Shown: positions 7,517-14,855 of the stretch, piece by piece
Layout of the letters: each line of letters begins with the position of its first letter
Position numbering within the stretch: the first letter of the stretch is position 1
Assembly (NCBI GenBank): GCA_000432655.1
Contig: HF986343.1
Location: 14,496 to 29,350 of the forward strand
Source: Bacteroides sp. CAG:1060
Lineage (GTDB): Bacteria > Bacteroidota > Bacteroidia > Bacteroidales > UBA932
Length of the DNA: 14,855 bases
Direction: 5' to 3'
Translations under genes and position numbers: made by a program
Notes under the pieces: model-generated
The model's database searches: none
What the model saw: only the letters and a program-made list of their open reading frames with translations
What the model was told of the DNA's origin: nothing

Positions 7517-8926
7517 ATGAATTGTCTTGACAGCGAAATCCACGAAGAATGTGGAGTGTTCGGCATCTACGGAATTGAGAATGCCGCGAATCTGGTGTAT
7601 TACGGTCTTCACGCCCTGCAGCACAGGGGACAGGAAGGATGCGGTATCGTATCCCGTGATGATGAAGGTAACCTCAAGAGAATCAAGGGGGAAGGCCTTG
7701 TGACTGAAATTTTCAACGAGGGCAACCTTTCCACTCTTAAGGGCAGCATGGCGATAGGTCATGTCCGCTACTCCACTACGGGAGGCGGTGGAATTGACAA
7801 CGTCCAGCCTTTCCTTTTCCATCACAATACAGGAGACTTTTCGATAGCGCACAACGGCAATATAGTCAACTCCCAGCAGTTGCGCCGTTATCTTGAAGAC
7901 CGGGGCACTCTTTTCCAGTCTTCATCGGACAGCGAGATTCTGGCGCACCTGATACGAAAAGACCCCAGGGAGCGTAAGCGTCCGCGCATACTTGCCATAA
8001 AGGAGGCCCTCAATATGATCGAGGGAGCGTTTGCATTTCTTATCATGACGGAGAACCGTATCTATGCCTGTCGGGACAAGCATGGATTGCGTCCGCTTTC
8101 TTTGGGAAAGTTGGGAGACGGGTATGTGGTAAGCAGCGAGACTTGTGCGTTCGATGTCATCGGAGCGCAGTTCATAAGGGATATTGAGCCTGGAGAGATA
8201 GTTACCATTGATCATCAGGGGATAAGGTCCAACAACTACTCGACTTTCCAGCATCATTTCCTGTGCGCCATGGAATATATCTATTTTGCCCGTCCGGACA
8301 GTGATATAGAAGGATGCAATGTCCACAGTTTCAGGAAAGTGACAGGAAAACTCCTCTATGAAGAGGCTCCTGCCGACGCCGATATCGTGGTCGGAGTTCC
8401 GGATTCCAGCCTGAGTGCCGCCATGGGATACGCCGAGGCGAGCGGCCTGCCTTATGAGATGGGGCTTATCAAAAATAAATACATAGGACGAACCTTTATC
8501 CAGCCTTCTCAGGAAATGAGGGATAAGGGAGTTAAGATGAAATTGTCTCCTGTAAAGACCATTGTCAACGGCAAGAGAATAGTGCTTGTCGATGATTCCG
8601 TCGTAAGGGGCACTACATCCAGAAGGATAGTCACCATGTTGCGCGAGGCCGGGGCGACGGAGGTTCACCTGCGTATCGCCAGCCCTCAGATTACTGGTCC
8701 TTGCTATTATGGCATAGATATCACGACGCGCAAGGAACTTATGTGTGCCGGACGCTCTCTTGAGGAAGTGCGGCAGTCCTTGGGCGTGGATTCCATAGCT
8801 TTTCTTTCCGAGAAAGCTTTGTTTGAGGCCGGGAGAAGGGAGGAACTCTGCCTTGCATGTTTCAACGGCAACTATCCTACATATCTCTATCGTGACGATA
8901 GTGAAGAAACTGATACGAAATGTTAA
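7517..8926 (+). CDS. purF: Amidophosphoribosyltransferase PurF
   Basis: The 469-residue enzyme transfers glutamine-derived ammonia to PRPP to form phosphoribosylamine, the first committed step of purine synthesis. From ATG at 7517 the sequence MNCLDSEIHEE is an 11-residue propeptide of the length known in B. subtilis PurF. Its removal exposes C12 as the N-terminal glutaminase nucleophile (CGVFGIYG). The glutaminase domain (12 to about 240) contains HRGQEGCG and GHVRYSTTG. The phosphoribosyltransferase domain carries the PRPP loop VLVDDSVVRGTTS (356-368). C250, C396, C445 and C448 match the four [4Fe-4S] ligands of the Bacillus-type enzyme, so this is the oxygen-sensitive iron-sulfur form. The in-frame TTG at 7508 lies in the -7 box and is not a start. 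The last seven bases overlap the following radical-SAM gene. Confidence 0.97.
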   Translation: MNCLDSEIHEECGVFGIYGIENAANLVYYGLHALQHRGQEGCGIVSRDDEGNLKRIKGEGLVTEIFNEGNLSTLKGSMAIGHVRYSTTGGGGIDNVQPFLFHHNTGDFSIAHNGNIVNSQQLRRYLEDRGTLFQSSSDSEILAHLIRKDPRERKRPRILAIKEALNMIEGAFAFLIMTENRIYACRDKHGLRPLSLGKLGDGYVVSSETCAFDVIGAQFIRDIEPGEIVTIDHQGIRSNNYSTFQHHFLCAMEYIYFARPDSDIEGCNVHSFRKVTGKLLYEEAPADADIVVGVPDSSLSAAMGYAEASGLPYEMGLIKNKYIGRTFIQPSQEMRDKGVKMKLSPVKTIVNGKRIVLVDDSVVRGTTSRRIVTMLREAGATEVHLRIASPQITGPCYYGIDITTRKELMCAGRSLEEVRQSLGVDSIAFLSEKALFEAGRREELCLACFNGNYPTYLYRDDSEETDTKC

Positions 8927-9675
8927 GGGAAGATACGGTATTCGGGCCTATTCACAGCCGAAGGCTCGGTGCATCTTTGGGAATTAATCTGCTCCCGGAG
9001 CACGGGAAAATCTGCTCTTTTGACTGCATTTACTGCGAGTGCGGATGGAATAAAGACGGTCGGGACGACAAACGGCTTCCGACAGCTGCTGACGTTCGCA
9101 GCGCCCTTGAAGACAAACTCGCCGCTCTCAAAAGGGAGGGAGTGCATATAGACTCCATTACGTTCTCCGGAGACGGGGAGCCGACACTCAATCCGGAGTT
9201 TCCTCAGATAGTAGATGATACCCTGCGGCTGCGCGATGAGTTTTTCCCGGGTGCCAGGGTGTCGGTGCTTTCCAATGCTACGCGGGTGCATGTTCCCGAG
9301 GTGCTGGAGGCCCTTCGCAAGGTGGATTCTCCAATAATGAAAATAGATGCTCCGACAGATGAACTTGTCGCACTGATTGACCGTCCCGCTCCGGGGTACA
9401 GTCTTCGAAGAACAATCGATTCTCTCAAGAAATTTGACGGGGATTTCATACTTCAGACCATGTTCCTGAAAAGTCCGGAATTTGACAGTTCAAGCCCGGA
9501 GGTGCTGGAAGGGTGGAAAGAAATTGTCAGGGAACTTCATCCCCGCGAGATAATGGTATATACCATTAATCGCCCGACTCCTATGGCCGGCCTTGAGAAA
9601 TTCTCTGTGGAGAGAATGCGTTCTCTTGTTGCCGATCTCATAGAAGAGGGCTTCAATGTCGATATCAAAGGGTAG
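8920..9675 (+). CDS. Radical SAM protein, COG0731-like, function unknown
   Basis: The 251-residue protein has the radical-SAM cluster motif C32-x3-C36-x2-C39 (CSFDCIYC), preceded by FGPIHSRRLGASLGINLLP, an N-terminal pattern typical of the COG0731 (TYW1-like) group. TFSGDGEPTLNPEF near residue 80 is the SAM-contacting Gly-Glu motif. It should bind a [4Fe-4S] cluster and cleave S-adenosylmethionine to a radical. The COG0731 name refers to wyosine tRNA synthesis in archaea and eukaryotes; bacteria do not make wyosine, so the substrate here is unknown. Its ATG lies inside the end of purF (ATGTTAA shared by start and stop), so translation is probably coupled to PurF, a sign of conserved co-expression but not proof of a purine role. 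Confidence 0.88.
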   Translation: MLREDTVFGPIHSRRLGASLGINLLPEHGKICSFDCIYCECGWNKDGRDDKRLPTAADVRSALEDKLAALKREGVHIDSITFSGDGEPTLNPEFPQIVDDTLRLRDEFFPGARVSVLSNATRVHVPEVLEALRKVDSPIMKIDAPTDELVALIDRPAPGYSLRRTIDSLKKFDGDFILQTMFLKSPEFDSSSPEVLEGWKEIVRELHPREIMVYTINRPTPMAGLEKFSVERMRSLVADLIEEGFNVDIKG

Positions 9676-9689
9676 CTTTTGGTGCTATC
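9671..9689. terminator. Weak bidirectional hairpin between convergent genes
   Basis: GGTAGC (9671-9676) and GCTATC (9684-9689) can form a 6-bp stem with one G-U pair around a 7-nt loop. The TAG stop codons of the radical-SAM gene and of purA both lie in its arms. No strong U-tract follows on either strand, so termination would be inefficient; this is a candidate only. Confidence 0.3.
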
Positions 9690-10950
9690 TTATGACGATT
9701 TCGCTTCTGTCCGGGCCGACGGAAATGATTCTTACCGGGCATCCGGTCTCGGCTTCGATGAATGCGATGTAGTCTTTCAACTCCGTAGGGAAGTCTTCAT
9801 ATTTGCGTACTGAGCAGATATCAGTATTCCATCCCTTGAACTCTTTGTAAACCGGAGTGATGTTGTCATTGCACTCGAACGGGAAGTAATCCACAACCGC
9901 GTCACCGACTTTGTATGCTGTGGCTACCTTGATGGTCTCGAATGTGTTGAGTACGTCCGATTTCATCATTATGAGCTCTGTCACGCCATTCATCATCACG
10001 GCATATTTGAGAGCTACCAGATCCAGCCATCCGCAGCGGCGAGGGCGTCCTGTGGTGGCTCCGAATTCGTTGCCTATGCGTCTGAGTTCCTCTCCGGTCT
10101 CGTCAAGCAGCTCGGTAGGGAAAGGACCGCTTCCGACCCTGGTGCAATAGGCTTTGAAGATGCCTATCACTTTCCCGACATGGCATGGGGCAACTCCCAG
10201 TCCGGTGCATACGCCCGCAGACATGGTGTTGGAAGAAGTGACGAAAGGATAGGTTCCGAAATCTATGTCGAGCATCGAACCCTGTGCGCCTTCTGCAAGT
10301 ACGGGAACGTCGTTCTTGAGGTACTCGTTGGTCTTGAGCTCACTTTCGATGAACTCGAACCTCTTGAGCTGCTCTACTGATTCGAACCATTTCTTCTCAT
10401 ATTCGGACACATCGTAGGTATAATCGTACTGTGCGAGCATCCCGATGTGCTTGTTCTTCAGTGTCTCGTATCTTTTTTTGAATTCCGGGGACAGGATATC
10501 TCCTACGCGGAGTCCGTTTCTGCCTGTCTTGTCCATATAGGTAGGTCCTATGCCTTTGAGGGTGGAACCGATCTTGGACTTGCCTTTGGCGGCTTCGCTT
10601 GCGGCGTCAAGAATCCTGTGGGTAGGGAGTATGAGGTGTGCTCTTTTGGAGATGAGCAGCTTCCCTGAGATGTCTCCTCCCTTGGCTTCAATGTCTTTGA
10701 TTTCCTCCATCAGGATGACAGGGTCGATCACCACGCCGTTGCCTATTATATTTATGGTATCCGGTCTGAAGATGCCGGAAGGAACGGTGTGAAGTACAAA
10801 ATGTTCTCCGTCGAATTTAAGTGAGTGTCCGGCGTTAGGGCCGCCTTGAAACCTGGCAATTACCTTGTAGTCAGGGGTCAGAACATCGACCACCTTGCCT
10901 TTTCCCTCGTCGCCCCACTGGAGTCCGAGTACAACGTCAATTTTTTTCAT
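9685..10950 (-). CDS. purA: Adenylosuccinate synthetase PurA
   Basis: The 421-residue cytoplasmic enzyme joins IMP and aspartate using GTP to make adenylosuccinate, which PurB (encoded 3.2 kb away) then converts to AMP. GLQWGDEGKGK at residues 9-19 is the phosphate-binding loop with the catalytic Asp14. GPTYMDKTGRNGLRVGD and the TTGRPRRCGWLDL segment are characteristic of the family, and the length is normal. The start is ATG at 10950, in a position matching other PurA N-termini. The gene stands alone on this strand and converges on the radical-SAM gene with a 9-bp gap. Confidence 0.97.
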   Translation of the reverse strand: MKKIDVVLGLQWGDEGKGKVVDVLTPDYKVIARFQGGPNAGHSLKFDGEHFVLHTVPSGIFRPDTINIIGNGVVIDPVILMEEIKDIEAKGGDISGKLLISKRAHLILPTHRILDAASEAAKGKSKIGSTLKGIGPTYMDKTGRNGLRVGDILSPEFKKRYETLKNKHIGMLAQYDYTYDVSEYEKKWFESVEQLKRFEFIESELKTNEYLKNDVPVLAEGAQGSMLDIDFGTYPFVTSSNTMSAGVCTGLGVAPCHVGKVIGIFKAYCTRVGSGPFPTELLDETGEELRRIGNEFGATTGRPRRCGWLDLVALKYAVMMNGVTELIMMKSDVLNTFETIKVATAYKVGDAVVDYFPFECNDNITPVYKEFKGWNTDICSVRKYEDFPTELKDYIAFIEAETGCPVRIISVGPDRSEIVIR

Positions 10951-10975
10951 TATATAAGAGTTGTGTCAATCAGCA

Positions 10976-10983
10976 CAAAGGTA
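10976..10983 (-). promoter_or_regulatory. purA promoter -7 element
   Basis: On the minus strand TACCTTTG at 10983-10976 is a perfect TAnnTTTG box, giving a leader of roughly 20 nt before the purA ATG. No good -33 element is visible about 20 bp upstream, so an activator or a weak promoter is possible. Confidence 0.6.
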
Positions 10984-11072
10984 GTAAAATATATTGATAA
11001 TTGCTATGTGTCGCGTGGTTGTTCGCTTATCTTTTTTAGCATCGGTGTGCATTTGGAAGTGGTATGTGGCTA

Positions 11073-11094
11073 TGTTGAAAACTTGTTGATAACT
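11073..11094 (+). repeat. Two tandem 11-bp repeats upstream of the nrdD promoter
   Basis: TGTTGAAAACT (11073-11083) is followed directly by TGTTGATAACT (11084-11094), identical at 10 of 11 positions and one helical turn apart. They end 13 bp before the nrdD -33 element, a position suited to a regulator. On the opposite strand the second copy reads TTATCAACA, one base from the DnaA-box consensus TTATCCACA, and the first reads TTTTCAACA. This lies in the 234-bp purA-nrdD intergenic region, which otherwise holds only the two divergent promoters. Confidence 0.55.
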
Positions 11095-11107
11095 TGATGT
11101 CCGGTTG

Positions 11108-11139
11108 TTGGTCAATGACACACTTTATTTCTAAATTTG
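11108..11139 (+). promoter_or_regulatory. nrdDG promoter
   Basis: TTGG at 11108-11111, a 20-bp spacer and a perfect -7 box TAAATTTG at 11132-11139 make the best promoter in the window. The leader of about 40 nt to the nrdD ATG is A/T-rich with no strong Shine-Dalgarno sequence, as is common in this phylum. Confidence 0.72.
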
Positions 11140-11184
11140 CGAAGTTAGCTATGAATAATCTAGAATAATTTAAAATTAAATACA

Positions 11185-13392
11185 ATGGATGTACGTAAAA
11201 CCAATGGCTCGATCGAGGAGTTTGATAAAGCCAAGTTGGCACGTGGAATACACGAGGCATATAAGTCTGCGAAAGAGTATTGCGATGACGCTATCGTGGT
11301 GTCAATCATCAATAATCTTTACATATACGAAGGGATTACCAGCGCGGAAATCCGCCGTCAGGTGGAGGAGTCGCTTATGTCCATCAACAAGCGTGTGGCC
11401 CACGCGTACATCGACAAGTTCGATGCGGACATCGATCTCCGCAAGAAGCGCGATTTCATAAAGGACTATATCGCTGCGTCCAATGCCGCCACCGGCTCCA
11501 AATTCGACTCCAATGCAAATGTCACGCGGAAGAATATCGTCACGCTTGGAAATGAGCTCTACAAGGAGAACAACATCAAGCAGAACAGGTACATCATGTG
11601 CGACAAGATAAAGACTCTTTACGGAAGGGCTCTTGCGGATCAGTACCTTAAGGATTTGAACTCTCATGTGCTGTACAAGCATGACGAGAGCGGGACCCCG
11701 GGATTCCCTTATTGCGTGGCCATTACCATGTATCCTTTCCTTGTGAGCGGACTGAAGGAGTTGGGCGGGGTTTCCATAGCTCCTACCGACCTCAAGTCTT
11801 TCTGTGGAGAGTTCATCAACCTCGTATATTCCATTTCTTCACAGTTCATGGGTGCCGTGGCCACTCCGGAGTTCCTTATGTATCTTGACTACTTCATCCG
11901 CAAGGACTATGGAGATGACTACATCGACCGTCTTGACGAGGTGGTGGAGTTGAATGTCAAGAAGAGGACCCTTGTAAAGGTAATCGACAACTATTTCCAG
12001 CAGGTTGTGCATTCCATGAACATGCCTGCCGGCAACAGGGGATATCAGACCGTATTCTGGAACATCAGTTATTTTGACAAGAATTATTTCCAGGGAGTAT
12101 TCGGAGAGTTCCGCTTCCCGGACGGTTCGGCGCCTAAGTGGGAGACCCTTGACTGGCTTCAGAGACATTTTATGAACTGGTTCAATGAAGAGCGTCGCAA
12201 TTATCTCCTCACTTTCCCTGTGGAGACCATGGCTCTTCTGACTGATGGCGGAGATGGTTATTCCGATGAGGCTTATGCTGACTTCACGTCAGAGATGTGG
12301 TCCAAGGGACACAGTTTCTTCTGCTATATATCCAACAGCCCGGACTCTCTCTCCAGCTGCTGCCGGCTTCGCAACAGCCTTAAGGACCTGGAAGACAAGG
12401 AGGATACCTCCCACAACCATACGACCCACCAGTATTCCATGGGTACGGCATCTGTGGCCACAGGTTCCAAGTCTGTGATGACCATTAATCTCAACAGGCT
12501 TATTCAGGATGCGGTCCGCCGGTATTTCCGCGAGAGAAGGGGCGTTTCTCTTCCAGAGGGCAAGCCTTTGAACTCTTCGTCGCACTTCTATGACAAGGAG
12601 GACTTGTACAACAACTACATAGCGAAGTCCATCACCGAGATGACCGAGCGTGTGCACAAATACCAGATAGCCTTCAACGAGATTATAAAGGATTTCTACA
12701 AGGCGGACATGCTTGACGTGTACAATGCAGGATTCATCGACATGAAGAAGCAGTACCTTACAGTCGGCGTGAACGGACTTACCGAGGCCGCCGAATTCCT
12801 CGGACTGGAGATTTCTCCTAATCCTACATACGGAGAATTTGTGAATAAGGTTCTTGAGACCATCAATATCTCCAATCGCAAGGACCGCACTTCCGAGGCT
12901 ATGTTCAACACCGAGTTCGTGCCGGCCGAGAATCTTGCCGCGAAGAACTACAAGTGGGACAGCAAGGATGGCTATTTCGTGTCTTCCAAGCACAATCTCT
13001 ACAGCTCGTATTTCTATAACCCTGAGGATGATATGGTATCCATAATTGACAAGTTCAAGCTCCACGGAGAGGACTATGTCAAGTATCTGGACGGAGGTTC
13101 CGCCCTGCACATGAATCTTCAGGAGCACTTGAGTAAGGAGCAGTACAGACAGCTTCTCAAGGTGGCAGCCCATTACGGGACCAACTACTTTACATTCAAT
13201 GTCAGGAACACCATCTGCAATGACTGCGGGTACATTAGCAAGGATACTCTTACCAAATGCCCGAAATGCGGAAGTGAAAACGTCGATTATCTGACAAGAG
13301 TCATCGGTTATCTCAAGAGAGTGTCTTCATTTGCTGAACCTAGGCAGATTGAGGCCAAGCACAGGTACTATGCTCCTGAAGAAGTGAAATGA
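11185..13392 (+). CDS. nrdD: Anaerobic (class III) ribonucleoside-triphosphate reductase NrdD
   Basis: The 735-residue enzyme reduces ribonucleotides to deoxyribonucleotides by a glycyl radical mechanism without oxygen. Residues 1 to about 90 form an ATP-cone allosteric domain (VRKTNGSIEEFDKAKLARGI). C177 in GFPYCVA and the C392-C393 pair in SLSSCCRL fall where the active-site cysteines are expected. Near the C-terminus C678, C681, C692 and C695 form the zinc site (CNDCG...CPKCG). RVIGYL carries the radical glycine, G708. The length is normal, so the chain looks intact and active. The stop overlaps the nrdG start as ATGA, coupling production of the reductase and its activase. Which reductant it uses (formate or thioredoxin/glutaredoxin type) was not assigned. 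Confidence 0.97.
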   Translation: MDVRKTNGSIEEFDKAKLARGIHEAYKSAKEYCDDAIVVSIINNLYIYEGITSAEIRRQVEESLMSINKRVAHAYIDKFDADIDLRKKRDFIKDYIAASNAATGSKFDSNANVTRKNIVTLGNELYKENNIKQNRYIMCDKIKTLYGRALADQYLKDLNSHVLYKHDESGTPGFPYCVAITMYPFLVSGLKELGGVSIAPTDLKSFCGEFINLVYSISSQFMGAVATPEFLMYLDYFIRKDYGDDYIDRLDEVVELNVKKRTLVKVIDNYFQQVVHSMNMPAGNRGYQTVFWNISYFDKNYFQGVFGEFRFPDGSAPKWETLDWLQRHFMNWFNEERRNYLLTFPVETMALLTDGGDGYSDEAYADFTSEMWSKGHSFFCYISNSPDSLSSCCRLRNSLKDLEDKEDTSHNHTTHQYSMGTASVATGSKSVMTINLNRLIQDAVRRYFRERRGVSLPEGKPLNSSSHFYDKEDLYNNYIAKSITEMTERVHKYQIAFNEIIKDFYKADMLDVYNAGFIDMKKQYLTVGVNGLTEAAEFLGLEISPNPTYGEFVNKVLETINISNRKDRTSEAMFNTEFVPAENLAAKNYKWDSKDGYFVSSKHNLYSSYFYNPEDDMVSIIDKFKLHGEDYVKYLDGGSALHMNLQEHLSKEQYRQLLKVAAHYGTNYFTFNVRNTICNDCGYISKDTLTKCPKCGSENVDYLTRVIGYLKRVSSFAEPRQIEAKHRYYAPEEVK

Positions 13393-13853
13393 TCAAATAC
13401 ATTCCTGCGCTTACCGATATAGTACTGGAAGAGATTCCGGACAGAGTTACCCTGGCAGTGGAGATTTCCAACTGCCAGGGTAATTGCCGTGGCTGTCATT
13501 CTCCTTTCTTAAGGAAAGATATCGGGGAGGAGTTGAATCATGCGGCAGTGGATAAGATAATCTCTGATAATTTCGGGGCCAACTGCTTTCTCTTTCTTGG
13601 AGAAGGCAGCGACCTTGCTGCTCTTAAGGAAATAGCCGGCTATGTGCGCAGTCGTTATCCGCACATGGAACTTGCTCTTTATTCGGGCAGAAAGGAAGTG
13701 GAGCCGGAGTTGGCGGAGCTGTTTGATTTTCTGAAAATAGGTCCGTACATCCCGGAATACGGTCCCCTCAATGAGCCGACTACCAACCAGCGGCTTTATT
13801 ATAAGGGTGAGGACATCACTTCGGTATTCTGGCGGAAGAAACAAGATAATTAA
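13389..13853 (+). CDS. nrdG: Class III ribonucleotide reductase activating protein NrdG
   Basis: The 154-residue radical-SAM activase binds a [4Fe-4S] cluster through C29-x3-C33-x2-C36 (CQGNCRGC) and uses S-adenosylmethionine to install the glycyl radical on NrdD G708. The core is typical of small NrdG proteins (LAVEISNCQGNCRGCHSPF at 22-40), and FLFLGEGSD occupies the SAM-binding Gly-rich position. It is encoded directly after nrdD with a 4-base overlap, the usual arrangement. Confidence 0.95.
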   Translation: MIKYIPALTDIVLEEIPDRVTLAVEISNCQGNCRGCHSPFLRKDIGEELNHAAVDKIISDNFGANCFLFLGEGSDLAALKEIAGYVRSRYPHMELALYSGRKEVEPELAELFDFLKIGPYIPEYGPLNEPTTNQRLYYKGEDITSVFWRKKQDN

Positions 13854-13862
13854 TTATATATT

Positions 13863-14855
13863 ATGGCTAAAATACAAAAAGACCAGACAATTTACGACGC
13901 CAGAACTCTTGGCTCGGGTAAAATGATGATTCTCGGATTACAGCACCTCTTTGCTATGTTCGGGGCAACTATTTTGGTTCCGGTGATTACCGGACTTTCC
14001 GTTTCTGCGACTTTGCTGTTCGCCGGAATCGGTACGCTCATTTTTCATCTGTGTACCAAGATGAAGGTGCCTGCCTTCCTTGGATCATCCTTTGCTTTTC
14101 TCGGCGGCTATGCGGCTGTAACCCAAATGGGTATGGCCAAGGGAATGACACTTGCGCAGTCGCTGCCTTATGCGTGTATCGGAGTCTTCTGCGCAGGGTT
14201 CATGTATTTCGTGCTGGCCGGTCTTTTTGCGGCTTTCGGTGCCAAGAAGGTGATGCGTTTCTTCCCTCCGGTAGTTACAGGCCCTATCATCATAGCTATC
14301 GGTCTGACCCTTTCCGGATCGGCAATCCAGAATTGCAGCCAGAATTGGTGGATAGCGATTCTATCCGTTGCCATAATAGTGGTATGCAATATCTGGGGGC
14401 GGGGGATGATAAAGATTGTCCCGATTCTGCTCGGAGTGCTCGGGTCTTACGTTGTGGCCGCATGCTTCGGGCAGGTGGATTTCACATCCGTGAAGGAAGC
14501 CGCGTGGGTTGGACTTCCTTTTGCCTGGGAAAACACCTCTTTTGCTGTTTTCAAGAATCCGGACTGGAGTTTGATAGTGGCTGCGATAATCGCCATTCTG
14601 CCTATTTCCCTGGCAACTATGGTGGAGCATATCGGCGATATGTGTGCAATTTCCTCTACGACGGGGGTAAACTATCTTGAGGATCCGGGCCTGCATCGCA
14701 CGCTTATGGGAGACGGCCTGGCCACCTCAATCGCTTCTCTTTTCGGAGCCCCGGCCAATACCACTTATGGAGAGAATACCGGAGTGCTGAATATTACCCG
14801 TGTGTTTGATCCCCGGGTTATCCGTATTGCGGCCGTGCTCGCCATTGTGCTGTCT
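13863..14855 (+). CDS. uraA: Uracil permease, NCS2 family, 3' end outside window
   Basis: The frame is open from ATG at 13863 to the window edge, giving 331 residues of an incomplete inner-membrane protein. LGLQHLFAMFGATILVP (24-40) is the conserved first helix with its QH pair. FPPVVTGPIIIAIGL marks the middle of the protein. MVEHIGD and TTYGENTGV supply the two glutamates that bind the base in E. coli UraA. The transporter most likely brings in uracil with protons for salvage; xanthine or uric acid is less likely because these motifs match the uracil branch. It starts 9 nt after nrdG in an AT-only spacer, so it is probably transcribed with nrdDG. Alternatively the AT-rich gap simply holds its ribosome-binding region. 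Confidence 0.93.
   Translation, partial: MAKIQKDQTIYDARTLGSGKMMILGLQHLFAMFGATILVPVITGLSVSATLLFAGIGTLIFHLCTKMKVPAFLGSSFAFLGGYAAVTQMGMAKGMTLAQSLPYACIGVFCAGFMYFVLAGLFAAFGAKKVMRFFPPVVTGPIIIAIGLTLSGSAIQNCSQNWWIAILSVAIIVVCNIWGRGMIKIVPILLGVLGSYVVAACFGQVDFTSVKEAAWVGLPFAWENTSFAVFKNPDWSLIVAAIIAILPISLATMVEHIGDMCAISSTTGVNYLEDPGLHRTLMGDGLATSIASLFGAPANTTYGENTGVLNITRVFDPRVIRIAAVLAIVLS

Noticed and set aside
11073..11094. Replication origin suggested by DnaA-box-like repeats
   Set aside because: Only two imperfect boxes, with no dnaA gene, AT-rich unwinding region or box cluster nearby; a promoter-associated site is more likely.
12289..13173. 294-codon open frame on the minus strand opposite nrdD
   Set aside because: It is fully antisense to the conserved core of NrdD, has low-complexity Val/Leu/His content and no start context.

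Overview
The window reads as chromosomal DNA from an anaerobic member of the Bacteroidota, most likely Bacteroidales. Three things point there. Promoters carry the Bacteroidota -7 element TAnnTTTG (before purC, purF, purA and nrdD) with weak Shine-Dalgarno signals. The vitamin B12 locus pairs a TonB-dependent receptor with a BtuG-type surface beta-propeller lipoprotein. The ribonucleotide reductase is the oxygen-sensitive class III enzyme NrdDG. Genus cannot be fixed from sequence alone.

Positions 1-1016 (minus strand) hold the N-terminal 338 residues of a secreted GH54 alpha-L-arabinofuranosidase that runs off the left edge. Its candidate promoter contains a perfect palindrome lying between the -33 and -7 elements. 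Positions 1092-5160 (minus strand) form a cobalamin uptake operon: a cobalamin riboswitch, then btuB (outer-membrane receptor), btuG (B12-capturing lipoprotein) and a short, divergent FecCD/BtuC-type permease, with 2-nt spacing or ATGA overlap between genes. No periplasmic binding protein or ATPase gene is in the window. The riboswitch loop L5 has nine bases exactly complementary to the btuB translation start, which suggests a kissing-loop mechanism acting on translation.

Positions 5180-10950 are a purine cluster. purC-purB is transcribed leftward and purF plus a radical-SAM gene rightward from a compact divergent promoter region. purA faces the radical-SAM gene, with only 9 bp between their stop codons. 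PurF makes phosphoribosylamine (first step of IMP synthesis), PurC and PurB perform the consecutive SAICAR and AICAR steps, and PurA plus PurB convert IMP to AMP.

Positions 11185-14855 (plus strand) hold nrdD, nrdG and the first 331 residues of an NCS2 uracil permease, closely packed and probably one operon. Upstream of its promoter are two 11-bp tandem repeats resembling DnaA boxes. Purine synthesis, deoxyribonucleotide production and pyrimidine uptake are thus neighbours. The most unusual elements are the L5/start-codon complementarity, the shortened permease, the operator-like palindrome before the GH54 gene and the nearly leaderless purF transcript. I found no CRISPR array, insertion sequence, phage gene, tRNA or rRNA, and no gene-free stretch over 300 bp; the longest is 10951-11184.
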